Part shown: one piece after another, positions 17,464 to 28,395 of the stretch | Layout of the letters: every line of letters starts with the position of its first letter | Numbering within the stretch: the stretch's first letter is position 1 | Assembly: GCF_000218685.1 (NCBI RefSeq) | Contig: NW_006763306.1 | Coordinates: 582,812 to 646,811 of the forward strand | From: Serpula lacrymans var. lacrymans S7.9 | Lineage: Eukaryota; Basidiomycota; Agaricomycetes; Boletales; Serpulaceae | Reading direction: 5' to 3' | Length of the DNA: 64,000 nt | The notes under the pieces: generated by a model | What the model was told of the DNA's origin: nothing | The model's input: the letters and a program-made list of their open reading frames with translations, nothing else | Databases searched by the model: none | Position numbers and translations under genes: made by a program

Positions 17464-20400
17464 AAGACTTTCGTCTCAAAAGTAAGGGTCCATCTTTCCG
17501 TTTTCCCAGTTGAACAATTGTTTTCGGACTCTTGTCGTTGTAAAGTTTTCGAAAGGTTGGAAGTGTAGTTGGAATCGTATCCGTCGGGGTGCATTAGGGT
17601 TGTTATTGTGAAATGTTTTCACTTTGTCTGGTGAGTTGGTTAGGTGTCGTTCGGGTTCCCATGTGCGTTCCTCTTTTGGATAGTTTTTCCAATGTACTAG
17701 ATATTCTAACTTTCCTTTTTTGAGATGTGAGTCTAAAACTTCTTCGACTTCGTATTCTTCTTGTCCACTATCACCGGTGGTATCGGTTTGGGTCTTTGTT
17801 GAGAAGGGAATTGTGGTTCTTTGTATGGTGTAAGCTTTACTTCATTGAAGACTGGACGAATAGGTCGCCATGTTGGTGGTAGTGCTAGTTTGTAGGCTGA
17901 TTCGCCTATTTTTTCCAGAATTTCAAATGAGCCGTGTCTCTTATCATCCAGTTTTTTAGCTGGTCGATCTGTTGAGATATTGGTTGCTTCCATGTATACC
18001 TTATCTCCTACTTTGTATTCCACTGCCTCTCTTTTCTTTTTGTCATACTGTTTTTTCATCTGTTCAGCTGCTTTTTGCAATGACTCTTCTGCTTTCTTTC
18101 TCGTCTCTGTCATTCTTTTTACAAAATCTTCCGCATTTTCGTTTTTTACCTCCACTTTCACTACTTCCTGTGTTCTCGGATGGTGTCCATGATTTAGATA
18201 GAATGGGCTATATCCTGTTGCAGAATGTTGTTTGTTGTTATATGAGAATTCTGCTAAGGTAAGCCATTCCGCCCAATCATCTTGTTTATGATTTATGAAG
18301 ATCCTGAGATACTGCTCTATCTCTTGATTGATCCTCTCTGTTTGTCCATCTGTTTGTGGGTGCCATGCCGTTGATGGATTTGCCTTTATCTGAAGAAGCG
18401 TATGTAGATCTTTCATGAATTTAGAAACAAATTGCGGTCCCTGATCAGAGATGATCTTTTTGGGTATGCCATGGTTTCTGAATACGTGATCTCTAAATAG
18501 TCGTGCTACTCCTTCTGATGTGATCTCCATTTGTGTGGGAATTACCTTGATCATTTTTGTAAATTGATCTACTACTAACATTATCATGTTATATCTGTTT
18601 GATTCTGGTAGTGGTCCGATCAGATCTACCGATATGATCTGCCAAGGTTTGTCCGGAATTTTGTTTGGATGGAGCGGTGCTGCTTTCTTTTTGTGGTCTG
18701 TCTTGGTTCTTTGGCAGACTTCGCATCCATCTACATATCTCGTGATATCTCTGTCCATGTAAGGCCACCAGTATTGTCAAGTGATTAACTCTTTTGTTTT
18801 ATATCTTCCTGGATGACCTGCAGTGGTAGAGTCATGGTTCCGTCTGATAATCTCTTCCCTTAATTTGGCATCTTTTGGTACGTAGATCCTGCCTTTGAAC
18901 ACTATGTAGCCTTCTTCCTCGAACCATCCATCCTCTCTCCTCTCTATCTTTCCTTTCATCTTTTTTATCAAATCATCTATGTTCCCTTTCCTTTTTAGGA
19001 TCCATTTTGAAATTACTAATTCCTCTTCTTGACTGTCCGCAATTACTTGTCTTTGTTCTGATGAGAGGGTCATTCGTGCAAATAGTTTCTCATCTAACAA
19101 TATGATATCCTCATTATCGTTCTCTCCTTTGTTATGATCTGATCATCTCGAGAGCAGATCTGCCTTTATATGCTTCCTTCCAGGCATATGGTGTATCGTA
19201 AAATGATACTGGCTTAACTCTGTCATCCACCATGCCTGTCTCCTGTTCAACTTCTTTGGTTCTTTGAAATACAACAGATTTTGATGATCTGTCCATATCT
19301 CAAACTAAACTCTTCCTCCGCATCTATTAAGTAATGTCTCCATTTGTTAAGTGCCGTCATGATGGCGAGAAGTTCTTTGTCATAGATCTCGTAATTGTGT
19401 TCTGTGGGATTCAACGCTTTGGAGAGATATGCAATTGGCTTCCAGTCATCTTTTTGTCTTTGTGATAAGACCGCACCCATTGCGAAGTCACTACTGTCTG
19501 CTTCTACTTTGTATTGGCCATGTGGTACTGGGAGAGCTAACACTTGGGCAGACGCTACGCGTTGTTTCAAGTTGTTAAATGCTTTGTGTTGTTCATTTCC
19601 CCAAATGAAGTCCTTTTTTCCCGTTAACTTGGTCAATGGTTTGGCTACTTCCCCGAAGCCCTCTATGAACCTTCTGTAGAAATTTACAAAGCCCAAAAAT
19701 GCTTGTATGTCTTTTTTATTTTTGCATTCTGGCCATTTGCTAATTCCTTCTACTTTCACTGGATCCATGCGAATCTCGTTTTCTGAGATGATCAGTCCCA
19801 GATATTCTACTTCTGTTTGTTCGAAATCGCATTTCTCTGGTTTAAGATAGAGATGGTTTTTCTCAGGATTTCCAATACACGTCGCGTCGTTGCTCTGTGC
19901 ATTTCTATATCTTTTGTGAATATCATGATATCATCCAGATATATGATAACTAATCCTTCGTCTATCAACTCTCTAAAGAGCGTGTTCATCATTGTCTGGA
20001 ACGTGGCAGGGGAGTTTGTCAGTCCGAAGAACATGACTAATGGTTTGAATAACCCCCAATTCGATCTAAATGCCGCTTTTGGTTCATCTCCTTCTTTTAT
20101 TCAGATATTGTTATATCCCCATCTTACATCTAGTTTTGTGAAGTATTTAGCTCCACTCCACTTGTCCATGAGTTCTCCGATCAGTGGAAGTGGATATCTG
20201 TTTTTTATAGTGATATCATTTAACTTCCTATAATCTTGAACTGGTCTTAGCTTTCCATCTTTCTTTTTTATAAAGAAGAAGGGTGATGCAAATGGGGATT
20301 TTGATGGTCTTATCTGTCCCAATTCTAGATTTTCTTTTAAGAATGCATCTAGTTCTTCTTGTTCTCCTTTTGCTAATGGGTAGATCTTGCAATCTAGGGA

Positions 20401-21701
20401 GTGATCTCCCGGTACTAGTTCGATTGCGTGATCCCATTGTCTTCTTTCAGGTAATGTATCAAACTCCTTTTTATCGAATATGTCTTTGTATTGATGAAGG
20501 TGTTCTGGTACTATCTTTTTAAATCCTCCTTCTTTTCGATCTTTGCCTGCGGCTTCAGCCAGCTTCTGTGCCATTGTGCCTTGAGCTCTAATGTGGTAAT
20601 ATTGATCGTCGATCGTGGCATCTTCGAAATTCTGGAGATTCACCTGTATCATTCTCTCTTCCGCTTCAAGTTCTTCGAAGAATATTTCTGGATCTTCCTC
20701 TGGATCAGAGATTCGGATTCTTGGGTTACATTCTTCAGGACATCTCTTTTGAAGGTTAACTTTGACTCTTTCCAATCTATCTTTGGATTGTGTTTGCTTA
20801 GCCATTCATGTCCTAGAAACATTTTTCCGTTACCCAGATTGGTTACGGCTAGATGTATCTTTTCGATGTGACCATCAATTTCCATGAGTAGCATTATAAA
20901 TTCACTGATGGCTCTGTTTCTGTTAAGAGTTCCATCTGCGTTATAAACTGGAATAGGTCTAGGTATCCTTTTTGTCTCATATTTTTTGTCTTTTACAAAT
21001 TGGGAGTCGATGCAACTCCCCGTGCGTCCACTATCCAATAATGCTTCAACTATTTCTGTTTGGAGAGTATCTAGTGTAGTAAGCTTACATTTTACGTTCA
21101 TTTGATTGCCTTGGGTGCCCCTAATGTACTTTTTAGGGGAGGCAATTTCTATGATCGCTTGTATAGCTTCTACTTTTGGTAACCGGTTGATTTCTTTTAT
21201 CGTTTCCCGGGTTACTTCTCTAGTTCTCTTTTTGTGTGTCCAGGTGCTTAGAATCCCAATGGATCTTTCTTCCTTTTGGTCTCTTAGCCTGTCCACTACC
21301 CACTCTGGGGTCCAAACTTCTTTTCTTTCTAGGTTTTTTAGAGGGGTTTCTGACCTCTCTTCTACAGTTTTTGCTGTGTTTTCCTCCGTAGAGTTCGCCG
21401 CATCGGGTGTAAGAATTCTAACATCCGCCGTCAATGCTGCACTTTTTAGTGATTTGCCCACCGTCAAAACTGCGGATGTCTTATCACTATGCGCTGCTCT
21501 TGCTGCGGTTGTGTTTGCATCTCTTTTGTTTCTGATTTCCTTTTTTGTCTGTGTGTTAATAATTTTATTGTCATCCGCGCTAAAGCAGCAGCTTAACAAT
21601 TCAGGGTTACATGTATCTACAGTCAAAGGAAGAAATTGGTTTGAAACATCTTTTTTAGGCACAGTCGGTTGATGCGGTACCGCTGGCCTTTTTAAAAACC
21701 C
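17464..21701 (-). pseudogene. pol: Pol of element C, inactivated
   Basis: All pol domains are recognisable: protease (LLDSGRTGS, with Cys replaced by Arg), reverse transcriptase (YLDDIMIF), integrase (HPGRYKT, CEVCQ, SVDLIGPLPES, SDQGPQF, HPQTDGQTERINQE) and chromodomain (EYLVHWKNYP). Lesions by comparison with A: frameshifts near 20740, 19860 (loss of one A in an A run), 19305 and 17765; TGA stops near 20103, 19145 and 18778, each where A has an arginine CGA codon or a position reading arginine. It cannot make a full Pol. Confidence 0.9.
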
Positions 21702-22811
21702 TCTAGGAGTTTTTCTCTTTCCTCTTTCATCATCTTCTCTAAGAATTCGCGGACATTGAACTGTGGCTTCTTTTTTTGTGCGTCTTTGCACTTGAAGCTT
21801 CTATGTCCCTTCTCTCCGCATCGGTAGCATTGTCCTTCCGTGCGGAACTTTGCTTTGTCTACTTCCATTTTTTCTCCGTTACCGGTATAAGTATAACCGG
21901 TTCCGTCTCTCTTCTTTTCTCCTTCTTTCTTTTGTTCCGAATTGGTTCTTTTTCCAATCTCGGAACCTTTTTTTTTCCTTTTCTCTTTCTCTCCAAATAT
22001 AGTCCATTCGGATGAGTTCTCTTTTCCATTCCTGATAGTCTCTAGGAATGTGTCCACCGTAGATCACCCTGTCTACTAGTGGTTTGTTCATGTTTCTTCT
22101 TAGTAATGAAACTAAGAATTCTTCGTTCATTCTGTTTGTGTATCCCGCCCATCTTTTCTTTTCTTCAAACCTTTCAAAAAAGGCTTGGGCGGTTTCATTG
22201 CCCTGTTTCAGGGTCAATATTTCGTTCTTGGCAGTCTTTTTTTCAAAACTGTCCTTGAACCTTTCTTCCATCTTGTCAGCAAAGTACAGCCAACTTCCAT
22301 ATGTATGTGTAATGTCAAGCACTAATTGTTGGGCGTCAACTCTGTTTTCTAGCCAGTCGGTCCGGAAGGCCGCGGCTTCTCCATCTTTCATAAAGGACAG
22401 CACGAAGCTTATCTTTTTTCTGTTGTCTTTAAAATAGATAGTGTCATCTTCGAAGTGTAGAAGTAGGGACTCTCTAAAGGCCCGGTACTTCTTCTTGTCT
22501 CCTGAGAAGTTCTCTGGCTTCTCTAGGGCTGTCCTACTTCTTTCCACCTTTTCTGGAGGTGGCGCTGTTGTCTTTTTTAGTCTTTTTTCTAAGACGCTCA
22601 CTTCTTCGAGTGCCTCATCTAGCTGGGATTGATATAGCATTCACATTTCCCTGATCGCGTTTTCTACTTCTTGTTTTACGAATGCTTCTAATGATACTTC
22701 TTTCGGCGGGGGAGTGTCTATTCGGGGCAATGAGTCCATCATTTCCCGAGTAAACGCACTGTCCGTGCTGTTGGATGGCTCTGGCCAATCTCGATATTCT
22801 AGATTGGACAT
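21692..22811 (-). pseudogene. gag: Gag of element C, inactivated
   Basis: ATG 22811 (MSNLEYRDWPEP) aligns with the start of the A gag (MTTETYGEWRGP). A TGA at about 22641 interrupts the coiled-coil region where arginine is expected. A frameshift near 21950 separates the capsid region from the C-terminal part with the zinc knuckle CYRCGEKGHRSFKC. The frame ends GAG GGT TTT TAA, keeping the slippery site. Confidence 0.85.
21695..21701 (-). promoter_or_regulatory. -1 frameshift heptamer G GGT TTT of element C
   Basis: In sense the gag end reads GAG GGT TTT TAA; slipping back one base continues into pol as LKRPAVPHQP, parallel to LKRPAVTHQP in element A. Same heptamer and same distance to the stop as in A. 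Confidence 0.82.
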
Positions 22812-22974
22812 TTCTGAATTTGAGTTGTGGTGGTGGGGGAGTTTTGGATTTGATTATGGGGGAGGGGTTTCTGATTGGTGTGATTTCTGGTAGAGGGAAT
22901 TGTCCTCTGAAAACATAGTCTCTGGAATAAATGTGTTGTTCTCCTATCCAGATATAAAATTCTCTACTGAGCAT
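22615..22974 (-). CDS. Small ORF overlapping the gag start of element C
   Basis: ATG 22974, 119 codons; the first 35 are similar to the element A counterpart (REF--WIGEQHIYS, PEITPIR). Lies one base out of frame relative to gag, as in A. The distal part overlapping gag is probably not constrained. Function unknown. Confidence 0.45.
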   Translation of the reverse strand: MLSREFYIWIGEQHIYSRDYVFRGQFPLPEITPIRNPSPIIKSKTPPPPQLKFRNVQSRISRLARAIQQHGQCVYSGNDGLIAPNRHSPAERSIIRSIRKTRSRKRDQGNVNAISIPAR

Positions 22975-23152
22975 AGAAAGGAGTTCCCCAGTGATAAGCT
23001 GGATCTATACACCACTTTCTAAGATCTCGGTAGTCTATCTTTTTCTCTTTGAGTCAAGGTGATCCTCTTCCATTCACCACTGACTATGTAGGTACTGTAA
23101 CTATTTTTGTATTTTTACGAATTTTTTATGTAAAAGCTATCGTGATAAGACT

Positions 23153-23243
23153 GGGTCCAAACGGTTGTCCAGTTATAACCAGCTTATTAAGCTCTCGGTT
23201 CTTCTCCCGACTGGCGGACGCAAGTGTGCGGCCTGGTCAGAGG
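23153..23243 (-). promoter_or_regulatory. Conserved leader RNA hairpin of element C
   Basis: Sense strand GACCAGGCCG, CAC ACTT GCG, TCCGCCAG, then GACAACCGTTTGGACC. Same block as in A and D. The inner stem here has one mismatch (CAC/GCG), consistent with decay in this old copy. Just downstream on the plus strand lies TGGTTCCACACCAA (23283-23296), also shared with the D leader. Confidence 0.58.
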
Positions 23244-23322
23244 AAAGCGAAATTGAAACTAAGTAAAAACGAGATAATTCCTATGGTTCCACACCAAAGG
23301 AATTATATTGATATAATTGTAG

Positions 23323-23526
23323 CTAAAGGGGGATGGTGACGAAGGAGTCTTGGGAGGAGGAGGGGGAGACGTTTGCTGGAAAAAATGATACGATAGCGTT
23401 GGGGCGAGTGGGAATGTTGTTTAGTGGAATGATGGGTTGAGTGTGAGGTTTGTAAAGGAGTTTGAGTAAGGTGAGGATAATGATGATAAGGATAATGATG
23501 GTTAGGATAGCTGCTGTTACGTTCAT
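23323..23526 (-). CDS. Small membrane protein ORF in the element C leader
   Basis: 67 codons from ATG 23526, the first ATG after the 5' LTR (28 nt from it). MNVTAAILTIIILIIIIL forms one transmembrane helix; a Pro-rich tail with AIVSFFPANVSP and SFVTIPL follows. The same architecture and motifs occur in element A. The frame has stayed open although gag and pol of this copy are broken. Family unknown. Confidence 0.65.
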   Translation of the reverse strand: MNVTAAILTIIILIIIILTLLKLLYKPHTQPIIPLNNIPTRPNAIVSFFPANVSPSSSQDSFVTIPL

Positions 23527-23554
23527 AGACGGTACTCGTTACAGTTTTTGATTG

Positions 23555-23895
23555 TGTAAGATTCCTATCCCCTATACCGAGTTAATGGAGGGACAAGTCT
23601 CAAAGATCAACAAGTAGCGTCAAGTACTGGATTAAGAAGTAATCAACAACTGAAGAAAGTATGTACATGAGTGCTGGTATATATACATTTCTGAAGGTCA
23701 GCCATGAGGTGCTGACTGATGCGACATGCAGTAGCCATGAGGCGCTTACGGATGTCTTACGTTATAGTCTAGGCTTTATCACGTGACTAACTACTGATTT
23801 TGTGTCTTGTCTCATGTTTGTCACGTGATCAGATATAAAAGAAAAATGAAAGAAAAATGAAAAATGAAACTAGTGCTCTGACTCAAGTCGTGACA
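23555..23895 (-). repeat. 5' LTR of element C
   Basis: 341 bp, pair of 17109-17450, ending GTCGTGACA before the duplication attat. Confidence 0.92.
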
Positions 23896-23930
23896 ATTAT
23901 GATTGATAGAATCTTGTTGTTGTGAAGATC

Positions 23931-24255
23931 CAACTCTTTTTACCGAACAAATGGAGAGTCAGAGGTTCTAATTGCAAGCAAGGGTCTATCACAGTGAATA
24001 AAGATGTAATCAACAGCTAGAGAAAATATGTACAAGAGGTAGCTGTATATATACTACAGAACATGTATTAGCAATGAGGTGCTGACTGAGTGTCATATGT
24101 AAGGTATGAGGCTTGTAATTGTCTTTGTAAGTAGCTATGTCATAGGTCACATGATTGATCACATGACTATGATTAGATAAGATTTGGAGAGATAATAGAT
24201 ATGATGGATTCGTTATCAGTTAAGATAGGGGTGTCAGAAGTAAGGGATTGTAACA
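23931..24255 (-). repeat. Solo LTR G, related to the A/C family
   Basis: About 325 bp from TGTGAAGATCC to GGATTGTAACA, with internal words shared with the A and C LTRs (AATATGTACA, GAGGTGCTGACTG, TCACATGA). Flanks gttgt and attgt match at four of five bases. No internal element sequence. It lies only 30 bp from the element C target duplication. Confidence 0.7.
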
Positions 24256-25147
24256 ATTGTGTAGTCACGTGGCTGCCACAGCTTGGGAATGTTCGAGTAG
24301 CCACCATGTTCAAACTATCATCCCTCTAACTAGGTAGTCATCATTTTGCCATGTCCGATATGTCCACTTACTTGAATTTCCTGAGCAAGTTCAACTTTGT
24401 GTCAGTAGTAACAAGGGTGAAATCCGATCTGACCAACATTGAGATTTTGAGGGATTCCGGGAAGCAGCAGGCAAGTGATATCTTAACCGCCATATTTCAT
24501 AGCCAATAATAGGTTGATACTTAACATTATGGTCTAATGTTTTATGGTCATCTGCAAGATGTTCCAGGCATACACAGCTCTGCAGAGCACACACAAATTT
24601 TGGCACAAATAGTGGAAGTCATCAATTTTTTATTGGCATCAGGAGTGCAAATGCCTACAATGTCTCTGCAGAAGAAATTGCCATTCCAGGCAGCAGCTCA
24701 GGCCGTGGTATGGTAAGTGAATCACACAATACAATCATTGTCATGATAATGATGGATATCTAGGATCCCAAAACCAATGCTGCAGAGTCCAAGGCGGAGG
24801 ACAACAATGTTTTACTTGTTCCAATAGTGTGTATTGACATTGCTCAAAAAAGTGAGAATTGCACGATACATCAGGAAAAACCCTTTTGCTATATAGTGCT
24901 ATATAGCCACCACCTATATATATTAATGCATTCATAGAAACTATAGTACTATCAGTGCAATCAGAGCTCTTATAGCTCTTATCACATAGTAGTAGGCAAA
25001 AATTTAACCAAGGGGAGAAATATCTATATTTCCCTCAAACTTTGGATTAATCTAATAAACTTGTTCAACAATAGAAAGAGGCCAGAAGTGTTTGGAGTCA
25101 AGTATATTAATATAGACAAGATACTATAAGTGCTCTTATAGCCTATG
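24256..25147. other. Spacer without recognisable gene
   Basis: AT-rich. No frame longer than about 70 codons with recognisable content. TATAGCT-type words cluster around 24890-24990. The last five bases are the target duplication of solo LTR H. Confidence 0.5.
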
Positions 25148-25486
25148 TGTCATGATCCTATTCTACTCACACTGATATCTTTTCAATTGAACATCTTATC
25201 TCCCCTTATCTAATCACTTGATCTTATCTAATTTACTCATCTTATCTCATCACGTGGCCTAAGTCACATGATCACTTACCAAGCACCATGCTGCAACCTC
25301 ATGTATATCAGTCAGCGCCTCAAGGCCGACACATGTCTGTATGTATATAAGTAGTTACCATTGCATGTACATACTCTAGCTTTTGATTTTGTCTAAATGC
25401 CTTTGTCTTGATAACCACTTGCTTAAGATTGACATCTTCTACCTCTGTTAACTTGTTAACTCAGTAAAGGGTAGAGGGTTGTTATA
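25148..25486 (+). repeat. Solo LTR H with 5-bp target duplication
   Basis: 339 bp, TGTCATGATCC to GGGTTGTTATA, in the orientation opposite to A and C. Flanked on both sides by ctatg (25143-25147 and 25487-25491). The terminal CA has become TA, a C to T change. Confidence 0.82.
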
Positions 25487-25491
25487 CTATG

Positions 25492-26388
25492 GCAGCCTAC
25501 ATAGCTCCTATAGCTGGTCATAGTAGTAATATAGTTCAAGCTGCTTAAAAGGGCTAATAAATCATACAGCATTAATCAATTATGTAGTCTGTATTAGTGA
25601 AATAGTAGTTTGTATCTTTGATATTTATAAAAATAAGAATAGTGATTTACCCAAGTATAAGTGGTGACAATGAGTAACAAAATAACCTAAGTCCGGCGGG
25701 ACTACTACGCTAGGAATCTCGAAGCGCGCTCATCTCAGAATACAAACTCATCCGAGTCTTTTCGACTGCCATCCTTGAGGATCAACACAACCATCACAAC
25801 AATCCGTCTCCTGATGTTCCTAGGCCATACTCGACTCAATTGCCTCAAGACATTGATTTCGTCACAGACCCAGTCACCCAGACAATGCAGAGCTTCAGTT
25901 TGAACAACGAAGACTTCTCCACGAATTTACAAGACGAGCCCTCAACCTTATGAGGCAACTACAGCGACAGCAACCACAGCTCAGCACAGCCTGCTGGTGG
26001 ATCAGACAGCTCAGACAGCGGCATCGTCCACGACCCCCATTTGCAAGTCGGGCACATAACTGAGAAACTACGAACACGACTATCCGCACCTTCTGCGAAG
26101 ATCCCGCTTTCGCAACGCGTGCGTCAGGACGTACGTACATCAAAACGTTTGCTATACGTTTGTGATAACATACGGTGTCTTCGATTTTTCCAGATGAAAT
26201 AGCTTTTCTTTCGCTCTCCTCGATCTTTTTGCATCGCTGTTCGTATCAAATGATTAATAGCTCAATCTATAAATGAATCACTGAATAGAAAAACAATACA
26301 AAACGCCAGTTGTTACCAATACAGCCAAATCACGTCTGAGATCTGAGAAACGGAACCGAAATATATGCTAAAACCTACACAAGTCACT
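25492..26388. other. Spacer between retrotransposons and the gene island
   Basis: TATAGCT-type words continue to about 25550. From 25690 to 26130 the base composition changes, and short open plus-strand stretches (such as PQDIDFVTDPVTQ, QSFSLNNEDFSTN) suggest a fragment of a former gene. No family is recognised and no full frame remains. The remainder, up to the TAF6 stop codon, is likely TAF6 3' untranslated region. Confidence 0.4.
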
Positions 26389-28039
26389 TCACGTTTGATC
26401 GGATACACTACCCAATACACCCATTGCCCAAACCTTGTCTCCGGCCAGTTTCTCTGCAAAGAAATCACCAAACACTTCTTTCATCTGAGCATAAACAGCA
26501 GCATCGGCGTCGGCAGAGGTGTCCAAAGATTCTGGCATGTCAGAAGGGGGTTGCAACACATGGAGTGCGTCCTAGCATACATATGCGTTCGGGATCAGAA
26601 TTCCAGAATGCATAAAAACTAAGTCCACTAACCATTACAGCATTGACGAGTGAACTCGACTCTCCCGGCGTACAATCACTGCCTACAACCCTGATACCAC
26701 CGCCTTCGACAAGTCCTTTCCGCACAGCTTCTTTCCCGATACCGATGAGCCCCCGAATGGCACCTTCCCGCGTATTTTTGCTTTTGTCGGGTGATATAAG
26801 CGCAAGAAGCAGCGTTTTCATGATTCGGGGGGAGAGTGAGGGATATGTCGTTGAATGCTGAGTGAGGAGTCGAGAGAGTGTCTGTGATGCCATGGTTCGG
26901 AGGAGGGTCGCGTATGATGGGGGAAGGAAAGAATGCAAGAGGGTTGAAAGTATTGGAGGAAGTATTTGGTGTAGCTGGAGAACAAGATGATTTAAAAGGT
27001 ACTGAATTGTAAAGAACTGCAAACTCACGTAGGGTTCTATAAACAGTGCGCTGTTCTCTAGGATCGCACTTACGACGTGCAGCATCACCTCTAGTACCTT
27101 ACCGTCGTTATCACTATCAGAACTGTCTTTGAGAGCATTCACCACACTCTCTCCAACCCAGCGTATAAGATATGGCAACAATGCTTGAAGTCCAGCATCG
27201 TGTCTCAAGCTGGCCAGAGCAGCGGTTCTCTTAGCAAAATCGGAAGGTGGCAATAAGGACGTTGTAAGACGCGTGTAGTATAGCTGCAATTCTCGCGACA
27301 AGACCTGTTTAACAAGCTGTTGCTGTTGTTGCTGTTGCTGCTGTTGTTTTTTATTGGTAGATCGGTCGGAAGGCGGCGTTGGAGGAAAGCCTGTGTTGGA
27401 TATAGGCGGTGACTTTGTGACTTCTTGCTGGTCCGTATCCCTTGGAATAGCAGGTGGGTTCTCGGGTATGAGGGGCTGAACACCTTCGACTGCAAGCCAG
27501 TGTGCTGTCCAGTTAACACCTTTTGGGACTGTTATTTTCTCCTCTCTTAGGACACGGTCAAAGTCTATTTCCTCATCTTCGACAAAGTAGACGGGGCCTA
27601 CAGTTGGGAGTTGGGGAAAAGGAAGTGCACGGCGGAATGCAGGGGGGTTGAATGAGTTGTGTCCGTATAGAGGCTCGATATTAAGGACTCGCAGCGCTTG
27701 ATCTATGTCTGAGGTGGTCATCGTTGTTCGTCTGCCGTGCCGCATGAAACGCGAGGCTTCCTGTGATAAAATACCACACATTTGACATTTTTTCACACAG
27801 AATAACACAATAGATAGTACGCACCTCGATAACCTGGTGCATTCTGTACTCGACATCGGCGGCAAGAGAGGAGGCGACGGTGTCTGAGAGGTTGGAGATG
27901 CCTAGCGATTCGGCTACGTCCTGGACAGAGAGGTAAGTGGAAGAGGGTTGGAAAGGTGTAAATGTTGTACTTTGACTGATTCTGGGTTGTAAATGCCCGT
28001 CTGAGATGCTTGTGCACTCTTACCCTTTGGTTTGCTCAT
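26389..28039 (-). CDS. TAF6: TFIID subunit TAF6
   Basis: Histone-fold and HEAT-domain subunit of the general transcription factor TFIID (and of SAGA in yeast), acting in the nucleus at core promoters. The N-terminal histone fold reads DVAESLGISNLSDTVASSL, then EASRFMRHGRRT and QALRVLNIEPLYGH. A poly-Gln run (about ten residues) separates it from the C-terminal HEAT repeat domain (YYTRLTTSLL, LFIEPYLHQILPPIL, ISPDKSKNTREGAIRGL). Supported introns: 27761-27824, 26975-27028 (54 bp, in frame) and 26572-26638. The stop is at 26389. The start is uncertain: ATG 28039 is the nearest one, but the first intron and exon could not be fitted in frame with a normal-size intron. Tandem with the carrier gene upstream. 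Confidence 0.9.
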
Positions 28040-28395
28040 CGTTGAGGACGTTGTGCAGCATAAGTTGACATGATAGTACTTGAGGTGGTGGGCTGTGGGA
28101 ATATATCACCATATATATTGTCCTACAATCTGTAACTCATGCTGTTGACAATTCTTACCATGATGAACCGGGGCAAAATACTTAAAGAACATTCGCCATT
28201 CGCCTTGTTCTATATCGTCTTTACATCCTTGCAATCCGATATCACAACCTAACATACCCCCTCATGTGCTAGACATGCTCTGGACCAACAATATCCACTA
28301 CGTCTAGCCAGTTCGAGCCTTGGAGATGGTACATGTGCTCCATTGCATGAATTGCCCTACGTGATGCTGAAGGCAGAATAAATATCTTATCTTCG

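Larger units (their letters stand above)
17109..23895 (-). mobile_element. Ty3/Gypsy retrotransposon C, decayed sister of element A
   Basis: 6,787 bp, LTRs at 17109-17450 and 23555-23895, target duplication attat on both sides (17104-17108, 23896-23900). The LTRs differ at roughly 13 positions, so this is the oldest of the three full-length elements. Gag and pol align with element A but carry several stops and frameshifts. The leader keeps the small membrane ORF, the RNA hairpin and the small overlapping ORF. Confidence 0.94.

Noticed and set aside
25690..26130. Complete host gene upstream of TAF6 on the plus strand
   Set aside because: Protein-like stretches exist in changing frames but no start, domain or convincing splice pattern was found.
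27300..27360. CAG/CAA repeat as a separate repeat feature
   Set aside because: It is the poly-Gln segment of TAF6 and part of its coding exon.
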